From the NCBI GenBank assembly GCA_940671915.1, contig CALNVZ010001583.1, forward strand, positions 183,246 to 247,245: 64,000 nt of DNA, written 5' to 3'. This stretch comes from Paracentrotus lividus (taxonomy: Eukaryota > Echinodermata > Echinoidea > Camarodonta > Echinidae). The notes under the pieces are model-generated. The model made no database searches. It was not told the DNA's origin and saw only the letters and a program-made list of their open reading frames with translations. Below, piece by piece: positions 10,322 through 21,879 of the stretch (the first letter of the stretch is position 1; every line of letters starts with the position of its first letter). A program made the translations under genes and the position numbers.

Positions 10322-11941
10322 AACCAGCCGTAACTAGGATTTTTTACGCGGGGGGGTCGACATCTGAAAAAGTGGACCTTTTTCAAGGATTTTTTTTTTC
10401 GAGCGCGAAGCGCGAGCAGAAATTTTGAGTCAACTTTGAGTATAATATGCATTTCATGATGTATAGACTCTATTTAGGAGCTAAACTGGGGTTAATTGTA
10501 CTTATGTCTCTATCTTTGTATCCGCGAGCGCGAAGCGCGAGCTGACAATTTTAAGAATCTTAATGGCTTCTTTTTATTGTTCTTTGAGTAATGAATATAT
10601 AGCGAATGCGAGCGCGAAGCGCGAGCTCAAAATTTGAGAACAAAATTGGAGTTAATTGTGCATTAGGGCACTATTTAGTAATCCGCGAGCTGAAAGTTTT
10701 GAGCTAAAAATCGTGCCTTATAGACTTTTCTAGGATCCTATTGAAGATACATAAAAAATCTTGGCTCATTCATAATCTTGGCCTGAGTATTTTGTAGGCT
10801 GCCAGCCACCTAGGCCTCCTCCAATCTAGCCCAAACACAATAACAACATTCTTTTGACAAGGTTTGTCTCCAGCAAGGCACTGGGACAACCTCCTTTTTA
10901 AATACTTATTGTTTGTTATTTTTACAGTTCGAGGTCGCATTGGTGACTCGCGCAGGAAAATTTGGGGTTTTAAGACATATAAAGTAAAGAAGGAGCACTT
11001 TTCAGTATTTTAAGTGATGACTTTTTAGAAATATTATTTTCCATGCGGACTTTTAAAGAGTATGAAAGGCTTCTTTTTAGTATAAAAAGGGCATTGTTAG
11101 CTAAGAAAAGCGGGCACTTTTAGAGTGCATGAAAAAAATGCGGGGCCCACTATGCCCCCTGCCCCGGTTCCACCGCCTCTGTTAGACCCCAATATCCTCA
11201 AGCGCGAGCGCGGTGTAGAAATTTGAGCTGAAAATTATAGTTTATTGTGCTTATAGACCCTATTTTGTATCCGCGAGCGCGTAAGCCCGCGAGCGATCGC
11301 CGAAAGCAGCGGGCGTTTAGGGTGGTTTGCTTTTAAAGACATATGGAGTAACAAGGGGCCCTTTTAGTATTAAAAGTGCCCTTTTTTAAACATAATTGTT
11401 CCACGGGACTTTTCAAAACTCTGAAATTCTTCTTTTAGTTAAAGCTCTACTTTTATAGCGGTGGATAAAAAAGTTGGGGTCACTGTGCCCTTGCCCGCCC
11501 ACCCCCCCCCCCCCCAGTTCCACCTCCGCCTCTGCCACTAGGCCTTATTTCTGTTATATCATTTCCTTACATTGAGTGACATCATTTAAAAAATACAAAA
11601 TAGTAACAGAAATGCAAACGAAACATTCCTGCGAAATGGTTTAAATGTAATTACTGGTAATTTGTTCTGAAAAACACATGATTATCATCCCCAAAATAAA
11701 AAAGTGCGAGCGCGAAGCGCGAGCGCGAAAGTTTTTACATGTAGGGACTGAAAGCAAAGATGTTTTTAATCTTCCTCCCCCTCCTTCTTGTAGTTTCTAT
11801 TGACAGTATCTGCCTGCTTATATATCTGCCCAAAAAGATGGGGTTTTAATTTTTTTTTTTTTTTTTTTTGGTCAAGCGGACCCTGCTCGCCTGCGGGGGG
11901 GTTCGTTCGAACCCCCCGAACCCCCCCTGGTTACGGGCCTG
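10322..11941. mobile_element. Element N with GAGCGCGAAGCGCGAGC modules
   Basis: It starts with CAGCCGTAACTAGG and a G-run and ends with a C-run and CCTGGTTACGGGCCTG, giving loosely inverted ends. Inside, GAGCGCGAAGCGCGAGC (itself palindromic) recurs at about 10400, 10504, 10610 and 11705, with degraded forms near 10683, 11201 and 11273. The copies are spaced by about 100 bp at the start of the series and followed by a similar TTTTGAG... context. The G/C runs near both ends are mirrored. I see no coding region. Confidence 0.55.
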
Positions 11942-12167
11942 ACTAACTAATGAACTTTTTAATGTCTACATGTGGCGGTAAATCAAGTGTGGACTTATTT
12001 TTTATTAATTAGTGATTTAGCAACATGAAACAACTTTTACTGGTCAGTGGCATTGTCAGTAATACAGTTATTATAGTAACTCTTCAAATGAAAAACATTC
12101 TTCGACTATCAATGCGACGTGGAAACATCGATGTTCCTACTGATATTGTATTGTATTTTGTTTAACC

Positions 12168-12498
12168 ATGGTAGAGCTATGGAATTCGGAGGAGATAGTT
12201 GAAGATGATGGTGGAGAAGTGATGATTTCATCCCACGGACTCACTCTGTCAATCCCTCCTGATACACTTCCAAAGGCTACCGGCACGAAGATTAAGGTGG
12301 GTGTTTTGGAAGAAATCCCGCACGACGTTTATCGGAGACTGGGAAAGGACGAAACGACTGTCACGTATGGCTTCCAGTGCCAACCGTCGGGACTTGAATT
12401 CACACCTGGAATACCAGCTATACTACGGATACCACACTGCGCCAATGTTAATGATCCGGAGAAAATGCAGGCAGTTTTGTATTCCTGGCACCCTGATA
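12168..12498 (+). CDS. ZU5-domain exon of a ZU5/UPA protein (UNC5/PIDD-like)
   Basis: The reading frame encodes most of a ZU5 domain, the beta-sandwich module of UNC5 netrin receptors, PIDD and ankyrins. Visible hallmarks, counting from the Met at 12168, are GGEV (15-18), GLTLSIPPDTLP (24-35), YGFQCQPSGLEFTP (67-80) and ILRIPHC (85-91). The exon ends at 12498 before a strong donor (GTAAGT at 12499), leaving one base of a split codon. Two starts are possible: an upstream acceptor (AG at 12173-12174 after a T-rich tract), giving exon 12175-12498, or initiation at 12168 in an ACCATGG context. I favour the internal exon because the ZU5 proteins I know carry other domains upstream. The exon has the G+C level and codon use of coding sequence, unlike its surroundings. 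Its next exon is 18687-18928. Confidence 0.82.
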
Positions 12499-12736
12499 GT
12501 AAGTTATAGGCTATAGGATAGGCGACTATCCTATAACATTATACTGATTTAAAGTTTAACCATTATTTTATATCCATCTCTAAAATATGATCCTTTTTAT
12601 ATTAAAATCCTTACTACACGTACGTTCCTCCTTGGATCTTGGCGTGCGCATCCATATTGTGCGGTAGTCACGTGTTTGGATTTCTTTGGTCACATCACGT
12701 CGTAAGTAAAACGTTCAACTCCCCACGCCAACACAA
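12499..12736 (+). other. Start of intron 1 (12499-18686) of the ZU5/UPA gene
   Basis: The donor GTAAGT at 12499 opens a 6188-bp intron that ends with the acceptor TTGCCATTAACAG at 18686. Its contents are listed separately: element O, a foldback, C/G-rich repeats, a tRNA-like sequence and trinucleotide repeats. The first 240 bases hold nothing else I recognise. Confidence 0.7.
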
Positions 12737-13209
12737 TACAGTCTGTGTCAAATAAAATGGTACTAGTGGACAACATTTTTTTATAGCATGAAGATAAATC
12801 ACAACCTGGGATTGTTTAGTATTTTCATAAAGCAGGGTAATCAGACTTTCATTTGCATTTTTTTTTCCATCACATTTGGAACAGTCTTTTTTGAGATATG
12901 ACTTATTTTCTACAATCAAGAAAAATCCATTTTTTGCACGCTGTCCCATGCCTTTGTGTATGATTTCGCATAATGACCGTGATTTCAGCGCTCCAGAACA
13001 ATAGAAGTGCATAATTTCGATTTCTTCCTTGTCGCACAAAAATTAGCATAACTTTTGTTCTACGAAAGCAAATTATACAGGACAAAGCACATCAGGAAGG
13101 ATAATCTTTTGCCTTTAATTTGGTACCACCAACACACATAATATGAAAAGATTTCACACCTAAATTATTTTTTTTCCCCGACTGTACCATTTTTTTGACA
13201 CAGACTGTA
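12737..13209. mobile_element. Element O, complete 473-bp copy (TACAGTCTGTGTCAAAT ends)
   Basis: The left end TACAGTCTGTGTCAAATAAA and the right end reversed, TACAGTCTGTGTCAAAAAAA, are inverted repeats bounded by TA, as expected of a Tc1/mariner-type insertion. No transposase is encoded, and the open frames inside have no family resemblance. A truncated copy lies at 5265-5544. It sits in intron 1 of the ZU5/UPA gene. Confidence 0.75.
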
Positions 13210-13499
13210 GAAAGCCGTAGATAGATGCAAGTTGTGTTGTGAACATCGTGCGTCTATTGTCATTTTGTGTAACGAAGTGTTCGTTCATATATATTCGTGT
13301 TTTTTTTCATGCAGCGAAATGACACCGATCCACCGAAATAACACAAAAGCGACAACGTTATGAATATACACCTCTACTTTGGATAATGGTGTTTGAAATA
13401 TACCAATTAAACACTCAATTTGGAGTTTCTAGGGTCACTTTTAAGAGTGTTCAAAATGACGATTTATAATTTTACTAAAACAAATATAGAAATTATATG

Positions 13500-14110
13500 T
13501 GCTTTTATAAAATCATACTTTTTCAATATCTCCTATCTTTTTGATATTTGGAAAAAAATATGAAAATTTAATTAGAAGTTACCTGAACCGATATCGTTGT
13601 TTGCTTAAGAAGGATAGTTTATTTGACTTAGGGACGCGCCTTTGAAATCAGGTAAAATCTTCTCTTTTTTTTACAAATAAAACCATAGATTCGTAACAAG
13701 TACATTTTCATCATTATGTCAATTGTTTATTTATGATTTTGATGTTGATATCAATCATCGAAATTAAAATTTGGAGTGTGGAAATACAGTGTATGGCTAT
13801 GTTTTGTTGGATTAATGCTGCAGTAAACAGAAAAATCAATTAATTTTGTATTGACAGTCGCAGAAAATAAATGTCAGCGTGCGTTGAGAGGCTATATCGC
13901 CATTCCGGTATTTCGTAATATTTCTTGTGGGTTTCACATGTAATACTCCACGATGTCTCTCCAAGCCAAATAATCTATCCCTCTTAAGTGAACAACGGTA
14001 TCCGTTCAGGTAACTTCTAATTAACATTTCATATTTTTTTCGAAATACCAAAAAGATAAGAGATAATGAAAAACATGATTTTATAAGCCAAAAATTCGTC
14101 GTTTTGATCG
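13500..14110. repeat. Foldback with arms 13500-13640 and 13965-14110
   Basis: Left-arm strings such as AATTAGAAGTTACCTGAACC, GATATCGTTGTTTGCTTAAG and AAAATCATACTTTTTCAATA reappear reverse-complemented, with scattered changes, in the right arm. The loop is about 320 bp. Arms may extend further outward. It is non-coding, likely an inverted-repeat transposon. Confidence 0.6.
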
Positions 14111-14249
14111 GGCTTTCAAGATGCATATATAATTGAGCGAAATAATTCCCAATTGTTTGTAGAATTAGTTTATTTGATACATCAATCTCCAAATTCAAGA
14201 TGCATATGCACCATTTTGCCGCTTTTGGTGTATTTCGGTGATTTCTTAA

Positions 14250-16118
14250 ATATTGTTTGCTGTCCAACTCGTTTCAACTGCTTGAGAAAAACATTACAAC
14301 ATATTACCGACCGCTCGCGTTGCACACGAAAACTAGCGTGCGTGCGCACCTCAAACTAACATGTCGTCCCACGTCAAGAGATCACACAACCAATAGGCGA
14401 GGCGTACGTGATTAGTCTAGGTGGATCCCGTGACCTTTGGCAGCTGGGTGACATTGATCAAACGAACGAGGTACCAATATCTCGGTATCGGACCACATGT
14501 AGAGTGCGGGCCATTCAATGAATATCCTTCTAGTTTTGTCCTTTTGTCACCAGCCTCTTGTAATATTTAATGACCCTGTATGAAGGCAAATTAAAATAAT
14601 ATATATAATGGGATAAGATTTCACAGCTCGGCAAGTCTAAAATTTAACTGTTATTTCATAAACTGATAGTTTGCAGATTATTTTTATGTATGCAGAGGCT
14701 AGTTAATTATGTGGAAATGTTTTATTATTGAACTTTTAGAACACGAATGCCAATTATTGTTTCCATGGCTCAGTGAGGCAGAATCCACCCAAACCGTACC
14801 AATATTCAAAATTGATGAATCTGGAATTTTTCTTTCTTTTGTTCATATGTTTTGGGAACAAATCATTCTAAATTTTATTGAAACACCAATATTTTTGAAT
14901 TTGGCGAGTTTTAAAGGTGTTATTTACCCATCCGAAAATTGCTCAAAATGTGAGAAAAGGGGCAGTAGAATATTGGGAATATAATGGGCACAGTTGATGT
15001 ACAAAACGAATGATTTTGGCCCCCAAGTGGTGGATCCAAAATGGTACACCCATTTTTTCCCCGGTTACAACGGACGAGCACAAAGGTATACTTTTTTTTT
15101 CATGTGACGTCTGCGCTCTGAAAATCAGCGGTGGGGGGGGGGGGGGAGGTGTTAACAAAAATTCGGCCCTTCGGCCATCCTAAGATCGTATTTCAGCTCT
15201 GGGTACGTTTAAGGGAGTCAATCGCCTGTAAACATGTCTCTGTTTCATTTTTTTTTTTTTACTTTGTACTCAATTGGGCGCCACCTAAGGTAAATTTGGC
15301 GCCCCTCTAAAGTCATTTTCGCCATCCCTGGTGACTCCCTCAGCACCCCTTTTGGCGCCCCAGTGCCCCCCCCCCCCCCCCTCAGAATACCCGAGTAATA
15401 GCGTATTTATAAACAGTTTAGGAGGTGTATAAAGAACTCCTTATTAATTTCCACGCAGTTTAATACCATTTATTGTGACAACAAACATATTTTATGTATA
15501 CATGTAGAATGAATTCGCTATTTTTCTTCAAAATTTAATTTTTGCCAAGGGGGTACTCTTTTTGGCGCCCCCGCTCGTAGGGACCACCCGCAGCAGAGCT
15601 GCACTCGTTTAATACGCTCAAAATCCCGATATGCATGCAAGTGAAAAAAGTTTGGAAACAAGTTCTCCATTTTATTTGCGAAAAAACGCCCTAATTTAAA
15701 AATTACACGACGTATTGCACAGTCTAACGTAAGTAATGCATTTGACAGTTTTTGCCTTCTGAATAATCTCGTCAAAGCCAACATTGCACCTCGATTCGTG
15801 CAATACTGGCACTGACTCGTGGAATATTTCTGGTATCCCATTCTGAGCCCTCCAATTTGATATACATGATATAGATGTCAAAATTGAATTATAAGAATAA
15901 GAGGTTTTACATTTTTATTCGTCTGGGACCCAGTGTAAATTTGAAAACAAAAACAAAAACATTACGGAACGATGTCGTCGACATGCGTGTATTTTTTCAA
16001 TTTTTGACTCTTTTTTCGGTTACAAACTTTCTGGTTTTCTTAAAATAGTTTTTGAGGTGACACAAAATTTGCTCAGGACTACAACAATTTTCGTCTAAGA
16101 TGTGGGGTTAGGTATGCA
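14250..16118. other. Intronic stretch with C/G runs and repeat fragments
   Basis: No exon-like frame is visible. C or G runs occur at 15132-15147 and 15366-15381. The segment 15270-15350 (CAATTGGGCGCCACCTAAGG, GGCGCCCC...) resembles 9503-9560. GGCGCCCC also recurs near 15563. These look like relics of one dispersed family, but I could not define its ends. Confidence 0.35.
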
Positions 16119-16149
16119 ATGGAAAATTATCCAGAGATGAAGATAGTCA

Positions 16150-16315
16150 CTCAATTACATAGGCCGCGGAGCCGGGGGGGGGGGGCACTTTTCTTAGCAG
16201 ACGTGTATAAAATCGCGAAAATGACCATACATTTGAGACTTTTAGGCTGTTCAGCCCCCCCCCCCCGCACTTTTGGCTCATCCCCTTCATTTTCAAAAAC
16301 GCTCCGCGGCCCTTG
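16150..16315. repeat. Dispersed repeat with G/C runs (similar to 27945-28085)
   Basis: The order G-run, CACTTTTC, GTGTATAAAA-CG, GACCATACATTT, TTTTAGGCTG-TTCAGCCCC, C-run, CATTTTCAAAAACGCTCCGCGGCCC also occurs, with differences, at 27945-28085 in the same orientation. GGCCGCGGAGC near 16163 and GCTCCGCGGCC near 16303 form inverted ends. Confidence 0.55.
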
Positions 16316-16497
16316 AATTAGTGTTTGAAATTTCAAGTGGAGCAATTGTCACCAGTAAGAGCAAATGTCATGGAATTAGCTTTGAATAGCGTAATTGCAC
16401 TGGAACATGGTGTACATGTTTTGCAAATCCTCCGTTTTGAAGAACATAATGTGACCCATCATTTCTGATCCGGACACAACTTGATTATTTCAATTGA

Positions 16498-16545
16498 TAT
16501 TAGTATCATTATTATTATCATTATTATCATTGTTATAATTAGGTG
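16498..16545. repeat. ATT/ATC trinucleotide microsatellite
   Basis: An imperfect run of ATTATT and ATCATT units. A larger related array lies at 18487-18625. Confidence 0.8.
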
Positions 16546-16859
16546 GTCTGTCATTGACAGATCACCTCTTAAGTTCGTCAGAATCAATTTATAGTCAATA
16601 GTTTGTATGTACTTTACCTCTACATCTAAAAGATCGTTTTCCTTCATTTTCATGTCGTCTATGGATGTCACTATGAAGATGTGCAGCGATGCTTTTCAAG
16701 GTCATCAAGTCATTATGACGTCATCCAGGCGCCATTTTGTAAAATTCTATCATTGATCATATCATCAATACTAATCGATTAAAATCAATCATATTTACAG
16801 CACATTAACTTCATGTCAAAGTTCATCAGACCATGTTATCAAAGGTCCTTCAAAGGTCA

Positions 16860-17145
16860 CGACGTGCGCGTACGCGTGCGTCAATTTTTTTTAATGCTCA
16901 AAATCACTTTTTGGCTGAATTAGAGTACGTTTCAGGTAATTTTGAGCATTTCAAAAATTTGCGCGCGCACGTATGCGCGTGCGTTTTCGCGTGTAACGCC
17001 CTACGCGACATAGAATCGCCGTTAATTTTATGTATATGCATTGGTAATATAATTCTGAGTAATTTAATACCTTGATCAGCTTTCTACGACTAAAAATAAA
17101 GGAATTAGCCTCCATCAAAATTTGCAGCACGCGCGTGCGCATACT
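16860..17145. other. Three clusters of alternating purine-pyrimidine DNA
   Basis: GACGTGCGCGTACGCGTGCG (16861-16880), GCGCGCGCACGTATGCGCGT (16961-16980) and GCACGCGCGTGCGCAT (17126-17141) are long alternating purine-pyrimidine runs, the classic Z-DNA-prone pattern, spaced by about 100 and 160 bp. Similar flanking words around the first two suggest a small diverged tandem or inverted duplication. No coding function is apparent. Confidence 0.6.
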
Positions 17146-17787
17146 CTCAATATAGGCCATATATGGGCAAATACATGCCTATTGAAAATATTATTCGCTG
17201 TAGCTCTTCAGAACGAACGGAAACCCCCATTTTTTTTTCTATATCTGGATAGAGTATGAATCATAGATATCATTTCATGTCTCATTTGATCCTCAATTAT
17301 ATCATGACGTCATCAACATGGCGTCGAAACTCAAAACTTCCATTTTATTTTTATGACGTCATAAAAACTATGCAAATTTGATTGTAACTCTGTAAATATT
17401 TGTCGATTTTCTCCCAAATTTCAATATGTTATAGCTGAGGATATACTCTTTCTGTATTATGACATTTATTTTTCTTTTAAAGAATCGAATCATTGTATAA
17501 AAAAAAATGAATTTATAAAGGTATGTCTTTTTTGCTCATTTTGCGTGTAATCTCTATTAGGGAGGACTTTTGGTTGAAACTTAAAACTGCAATCCTACTC
17601 CGTCATTTCTGCTTTATTTTCTTTTAAATTCTAATAGGTTGTAGGCAAGGAAATTGTCTTGAACACATCTTGTGTTTTTTAAAATCAGAATTCGGAATCA
17701 CGACTTATTTAAGTTGCCATATTGGAGTTTTGTTGTTGTTTTTTTTTTTGCCGTTTCGAACTTTTCGTTCTACGTGTAATCCATTTA

Positions 17788-17862
17788 GGGGAATTTAGCT
17801 CAATCAGTGAAGCGTTTGACTTGTAATCAAGAGAAAGTGGGTTCGAGTCCGGTTATCTCTCA
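17788..17862 (+). tRNA. tRNA-like sequence, Thr(UGU)-type anticodon, probably a pseudogene or SINE head
   Basis: TTTAGCTCAATCAGTGAAGC resembles an A box and D arm, TTTGA-CTTGTAA-TCAAG forms a good anticodon arm with anticodon TGT, and GGGTTCGAGTCC is a perfect B box. The acceptor stem pairs with wobbles and one mismatch, and the T stem (GTGGG against CCGGT) pairs poorly. It is followed by a long T-rich run. The good promoter boxes with weak stems suggest a decayed tRNA or the head of a tRNA-derived SINE rather than a functional tRNA. Confidence 0.5.
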
Positions 17863-18486
17863 CATATTTTTTTTTTTTTTTTTTTTTTCTCCTTTTTTTT
17901 TTTTCTTCATGTGAATGTCTTCCTCGGTCATTACAACATACATACAATAGCCAATAATGTAATAAAAATATATTTTGTTTTTTATATCAATTAAAATGTA
18001 ATTTTAAGTGGCTTATGTACACAACCCTATACAACTACAGTTGCTTTGTACTGAGCGCATTATATCACGTCATGCATTTCCTCTTTGTTTCATCTTGTCT
18101 ACACCATCTCGCATGTACTACTTTGTTTTATCTTACTTCCATCTGTGATGCATCACATCAAAATCAGACACAAGTCGCCGAGCAAATTCAGCACAGTGTC
18201 GAGGAAATCGGCGAAATTTTAAATATTGTCTTATTTGGGGGAAATATTTTTCTTCTATTTTCTGAATATTCAATGTTTCTTGTATGCTCTGTAAAAAAAA
18301 AATTAGTAAAAAATATTTGGGGAAAGCCTTTAAAATTGTATTGTTTTGTTGGAATCTTTGACTCTTTTCTGGCGACTTGTGTCTGCTTTCGATATGATGA
18401 GTCACATCTTTTCTTCTATCACTTCTTATGTATTTCTCAGACAGACCACCTGATTCGTCCCCACGACGAATTAAATTTCTAGTTAT

Positions 18487-18574
18487 AATAATTATTATTA
18501 TTATTACCATTCTTAGTACCTTTTATTTTCATTATTATGAATGATAATAAAATAATAATAATAAAAAAAAACGA

Positions 18575-18622
<48 letters not shown>

Positions 18623-18625
18623 CGT
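18487..18625. repeat. (ATT)n / (ATA)n microsatellite
   Basis: Imperfect ATTATT units from 18487 are followed by a long uninterrupted (TAT)n run at about 18574-18622. It lies 60 bp upstream of the acceptor of exon 2. The Asn-rich frame on the other strand is a repeat product. Confidence 0.85.
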
Positions 18626-18686
18626 TACTAATCAAAATAATAATTAAAAAAAACCTTTGTTTGTTATTTGTATTTGCCATTAACAG

Positions 18687-18928
18687 GTAAAAAGATACAG
18701 AGGAACATTGAGCGCATTGTACCAAAAACCTGTCGAGTTACTAATCATAACGTTGAAGTAAGCATGGAACACTTTTCAGGGGGCTGTTTGTCGTTCTTTA
18801 AGTCTTGCTTGAATTGGGGAGGAAGCAAACGAAAGTCGTTCATGCCATTTCTTCCACTTCGAATGCCAAAACACAGACTGGTGATATTGCGGTTTAATAT
18901 GGTGGACAATCCTGGAGGGATAGATTGG
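18687..18928 (+). CDS. Exon 2 of the ZU5/UPA gene: end of ZU5, start of UPA-like domain
   Basis: The acceptor TTGCCATTAACAG ends at 18686 and the donor GTAAGT begins at 18929. The first two bases (GT) complete the codon left open by the upstream exon (A+GT, Ser), so phases match exactly. The exon then reads 80 codons and ends in phase 0 after a Trp. It contains VEVSMEHFSGGCLSFF, the V...HFS signature that closes ZU5 domains, then a basic linker, then PLRMPKHRLVILRFNMVDNP, which resembles the start of a UPA domain (in UNC5 the UPA follows ZU5 and precedes the Death domain). Cellular role cannot be read from this fragment. Known relatives act in receptor signalling or death-domain complexes. 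Confidence 0.8.
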
Positions 18929-19645
18929 GTAAGTGAATAACAAAATTTTAACCAACACAGGGCAACACATGGTGACTTATTTAAAAAAAAAATGATTCAG
19001 TTTTTCCCAACCGACTTCGGTTGCACAACAAATATGATGTGTGTGGATCAATGTATTTTATACAACACACACAAAGATTGTTGACAGCTGATTGGATGAA
19101 TGTAGGTCACATGACATTCAACGGAATGAGCTATTAAACAGATGACGTAGCCCGTGCAATATCCAAGAATCTATTCAACGGCTTGCAGAAGATCGATGAC
19201 ACGTAGATCTATTACATACACATACATGCGCGAATGCGCTGCATAACTGCGTGTACTAAACTGATTTTGTGCGCGTAGGGCCTAAGGCTAGGCGACGCAG
19301 TGCATTTGTGTGCAGTGCAGTTAAATTCCACACAATTATAGATTCTACACGGAACGCGATCGCTATATGTTCAGCTGTTAGACGAGGTGTTGATTTGCAA
19401 GTTTATCGTTTTGGATTTGTATCGATGCTTTTAGTATTGGACTGCGAGGATTAATTAACATGATTAATTAAGGTTGGACAACGCATATTCATTTGATATC
19501 TGGTGAGTGATGATTGAACTTAGATTCTTTTGCCTGGCTAGATCTAGATCTAGATCTAACGTTAGAGGGTCTACGCTAGCCTAGTAGGCTAAATTAGATC
19601 TTAACCTTTTTAAATCTAGTAGATCTACCGGTAGACATCGAGTGT
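18929..19645. other. Start of the 23.9-kb intron 2; no gene seen
   Basis: The intron runs 18929-42805. This first part holds GATCTAGATCTAGATCTA near 19540, a local palindromic run, and no exon-like frame. The short frame around 19269-19454 has no family resemblance. Confidence 0.45.
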
Positions 19646-19649
19646 TGTA

Positions 19650-19832
19650 TAAAAGCAATATTCAATGTTTTATTTCGTGCAAGGGTTCGAATATTACATT
19701 CGGTGCAAGTTGAACCTTGATCTATTCAACTCCGCTGTCGCGTCGTTGAATAGATCAAGGTTAAACTTGCACGCTCATGTAATATTCGTAACCCTTGCAC
19801 TCAATAACATTGAATATTGCTATAATAGTAAA
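19650..19832. repeat. 180-bp hairpin (imperfect palindrome centred near 19738)
   Basis: The left arm GCAATATTCAATG ... GTGCAAGTTGAACCTTGATC ... TATTCAAC is mirrored by GTTGAATAGATCAAGGTTAA ... ACTTGCAC ... CATTGAATATTGC. Only about ten bases lie between the arms. Typical of a palindromic MITE. Confidence 0.75.
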
Positions 19833-19950
19833 TAGTGGTAGTATTTTACGAGCTGTGATTGGTTGAAATGATGTCACGTGTCATTCACGTTTTGGTTATA
19901 TTGCACGGTGTTTTTGCTTTATAGTACACGGTTTTTTGTTATAGTGATTT
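19833..19950. repeat. Inverted repeat partner (left) of 22990-23132
   Basis: The block GTGATTGGTTGAAATGATGT ... CACGTGTCATTCACG is the reverse complement of about 23045-23105, with few differences. Flanking GGTAGTATTTTA and TTGTTATA words also match. The two copies bracket 3.1 kb that holds element E2, the Crypton-like exon and a foldback. Confidence 0.7.
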
Positions 19951-20331
19951 TTTATGTCTGGGGGCTGTTCGCAGGGGCCAAGTTTGTGTTTGTTTGTTTG
20001 TTTGTTTTGTTTTTTTATTGGTGGTGGTTGTGGGGGGGGGGGCGGACAAATTTTTTTTAATTCTTTACTTTTCAATTTTAAGGGCCCATTTTTAATTTTC
20101 TTAATTGTTTATTAGAAATTGCACATTACAAAAAACAAAAAAAAATGGAGGGGGTGGCCCAAAAAATTTCGGGACCGTTTTTTGTTACTTTTTTTTAATG
20201 TGAAATTCCAAAAAAATATATATATATATATATACATATAAAACAATTGGGGGGGGGGGCCAATTTTTTTTTTTTTTCCTACTTCTTCTTCTTTTTTTTT
20301 CTTTTTTTTTGGGGGGGGGGACATACGAACA

Positions 20332-21532
20332 TACAATGTTGCTCAAATATGTTGGATAGATTTATTTTTTTTCACCAGTCACATCATTTTGCTCCGGGTT
20401 TAATTTCGAGAACTTGTTGGTCCCCGTTTTCACTTTTTAGGTACCCTGGCTCTATGTTAGACGTTCCCCCAGCCATTCCTAGGTATTTGAAAATAAAAAA
20501 AAGTTCGTCAACCCCAAAATGCCCATTTTTTGCCATTTTCCCCATTTTTGGGGCTTTTTTTTTATTATTTTTTTTTTACCCGGCTGACAATAGCCCCTTA
20601 GTCCTACCCCATCTGAGGATAGGGTTGTTATTGTTTTTTAAGTTAAATCTAAGTTTATGATCACAGACTTAGGCGCCTTACTTATCATATAGATAAAGCC
20701 GATGCGCCCTGCGTGAAAGCCGCAAAGCGGTATTATATGCCGGATATACGGTTCCCTTATTATTCTTCCATTGACTTAATTGGAGAGGATTGTACTTCCG
20801 GTTTCAAACGCCGTTGCGCGGCGTTCACGCAGAAGGCCGCAGCTTTATCTTTTAGTAAGTCGTCTTAGATCTATTGTCTCGGGAAGGGTCAAAGTTTATT
20901 TCGATTCTGGTTGAATATTGATTTTCTTCATTTTTACAACATGGAAATGACAATCCATTTTTACAAAAAATGTATTGTAGAATCTTAGACAAACATAAAC
21001 CATGATGAAAATTAGACGACAGTTTTCATTTACTACTTTGTCATGAAACAAAATTTCGGGGGAAATGGCAATAGATTGAGGGTTCATAGTTGTTTTTGTT
21101 TTTTTGTTTGTTTTTTTTTTTACCATAAAGGTTGGATAAAATAATTCCATTTTCACCGATTTCATTTTTTACTTCAACCCCTCCCCTAGAGAAAAGACCA
21201 ACGACTGTGATCTTAAACCTTGACTTAACATAAAAAAATAATGACAACCCAATTTTTCAGACGTTTTTAGAGGGTGTAGGATGGAGAGGCCTTGGTCAGC
21301 CGGGTAAACAAAAAAGGGCCCCAAATGAGACACAAATGATAAAAAAAAATAAAAACTTGACAAACTTTTTTTTATATCAATTCCTCGGGAAAGGTTGGGG
21401 TAGCGTCCAAGATATAGTCAGGGTCCCAAAAATAGAAAGCAGGGACAACAATTTCAAGGAATTTAAGCTGGAGCAAATGTATGTTGCTGAAGCACATAAA
21501 AAAGATATCCAACATTTATGAGCAACAGTGTA
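20332..21532. mobile_element. Element E, diverged 1.2-kb copy (TACAMTGTTGCTCA ends)
   Basis: The left end TACAATGTTGCTCAAATATG and the right end reversed, TACACTGTTGCTCATAAATG, are inverted repeats bounded by TA. About 250 bp of each arm (for example GTACCCTGGCTCTATGTTAG on the left) is mirrored on the right and is shared with the better-preserved copy at 30537-32168. T- and G-rich tracts (20040-20310) lie just outside the left end. No transposase is visible. Confidence 0.7.
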
Positions 21533-21646
21533 ATATTTTGTTTTATATCCCTTATCTAAGATTGTTTGCATTGAGAGTGTACACAAGGAGAAAAAGAATA
21601 GTTTAACTAAGAAAAACGTTTCTCAAGAATAGTTCGTTTTTCTTTA

Positions 21647-21654
21647 TGACGTCA
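21647..21654. promoter_or_regulatory. Perfect CRE-type palindrome TGACGTCA
   Basis: TGACGTCA is the consensus CREB/ATF site. It lies about 230 bp upstream of the Met of the Crypton-like exon, so it could sit in its promoter. An 8-bp match can also occur by chance, and no TATA box was identified. Confidence 0.3.
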
Positions 21655-21879
21655 CGCATAGTACATTTTTTCCCTAGGGAAAAACTGGACATACGTTTTT
21701 CGACCCCCCCCCCCCCCCCACCCTATTCACGAGTTGCGCAACGCACAGCGCGAGCGGTGCTACTCTGCTGCTTTTTACCTGAATTCTCCACTGCATGCCG
21801 CGCGCATGCCACGGGAAACTTTCGGCGAGCTGCACTGACCAGGTGCGCAACAGCTGATTTTTGTTTGTAAACAGACAAA

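Noticed and set aside
17788..17862. Functional tRNA-Thr gene
   Set aside because: The T stem has a mismatch and wobbles, and the acceptor stem is imperfect. Kept only as a tRNA-like sequence.
18513..18725. Asn-rich open frame
   Set aside because: Translation of the (ATT)n microsatellite upstream of exon 2.
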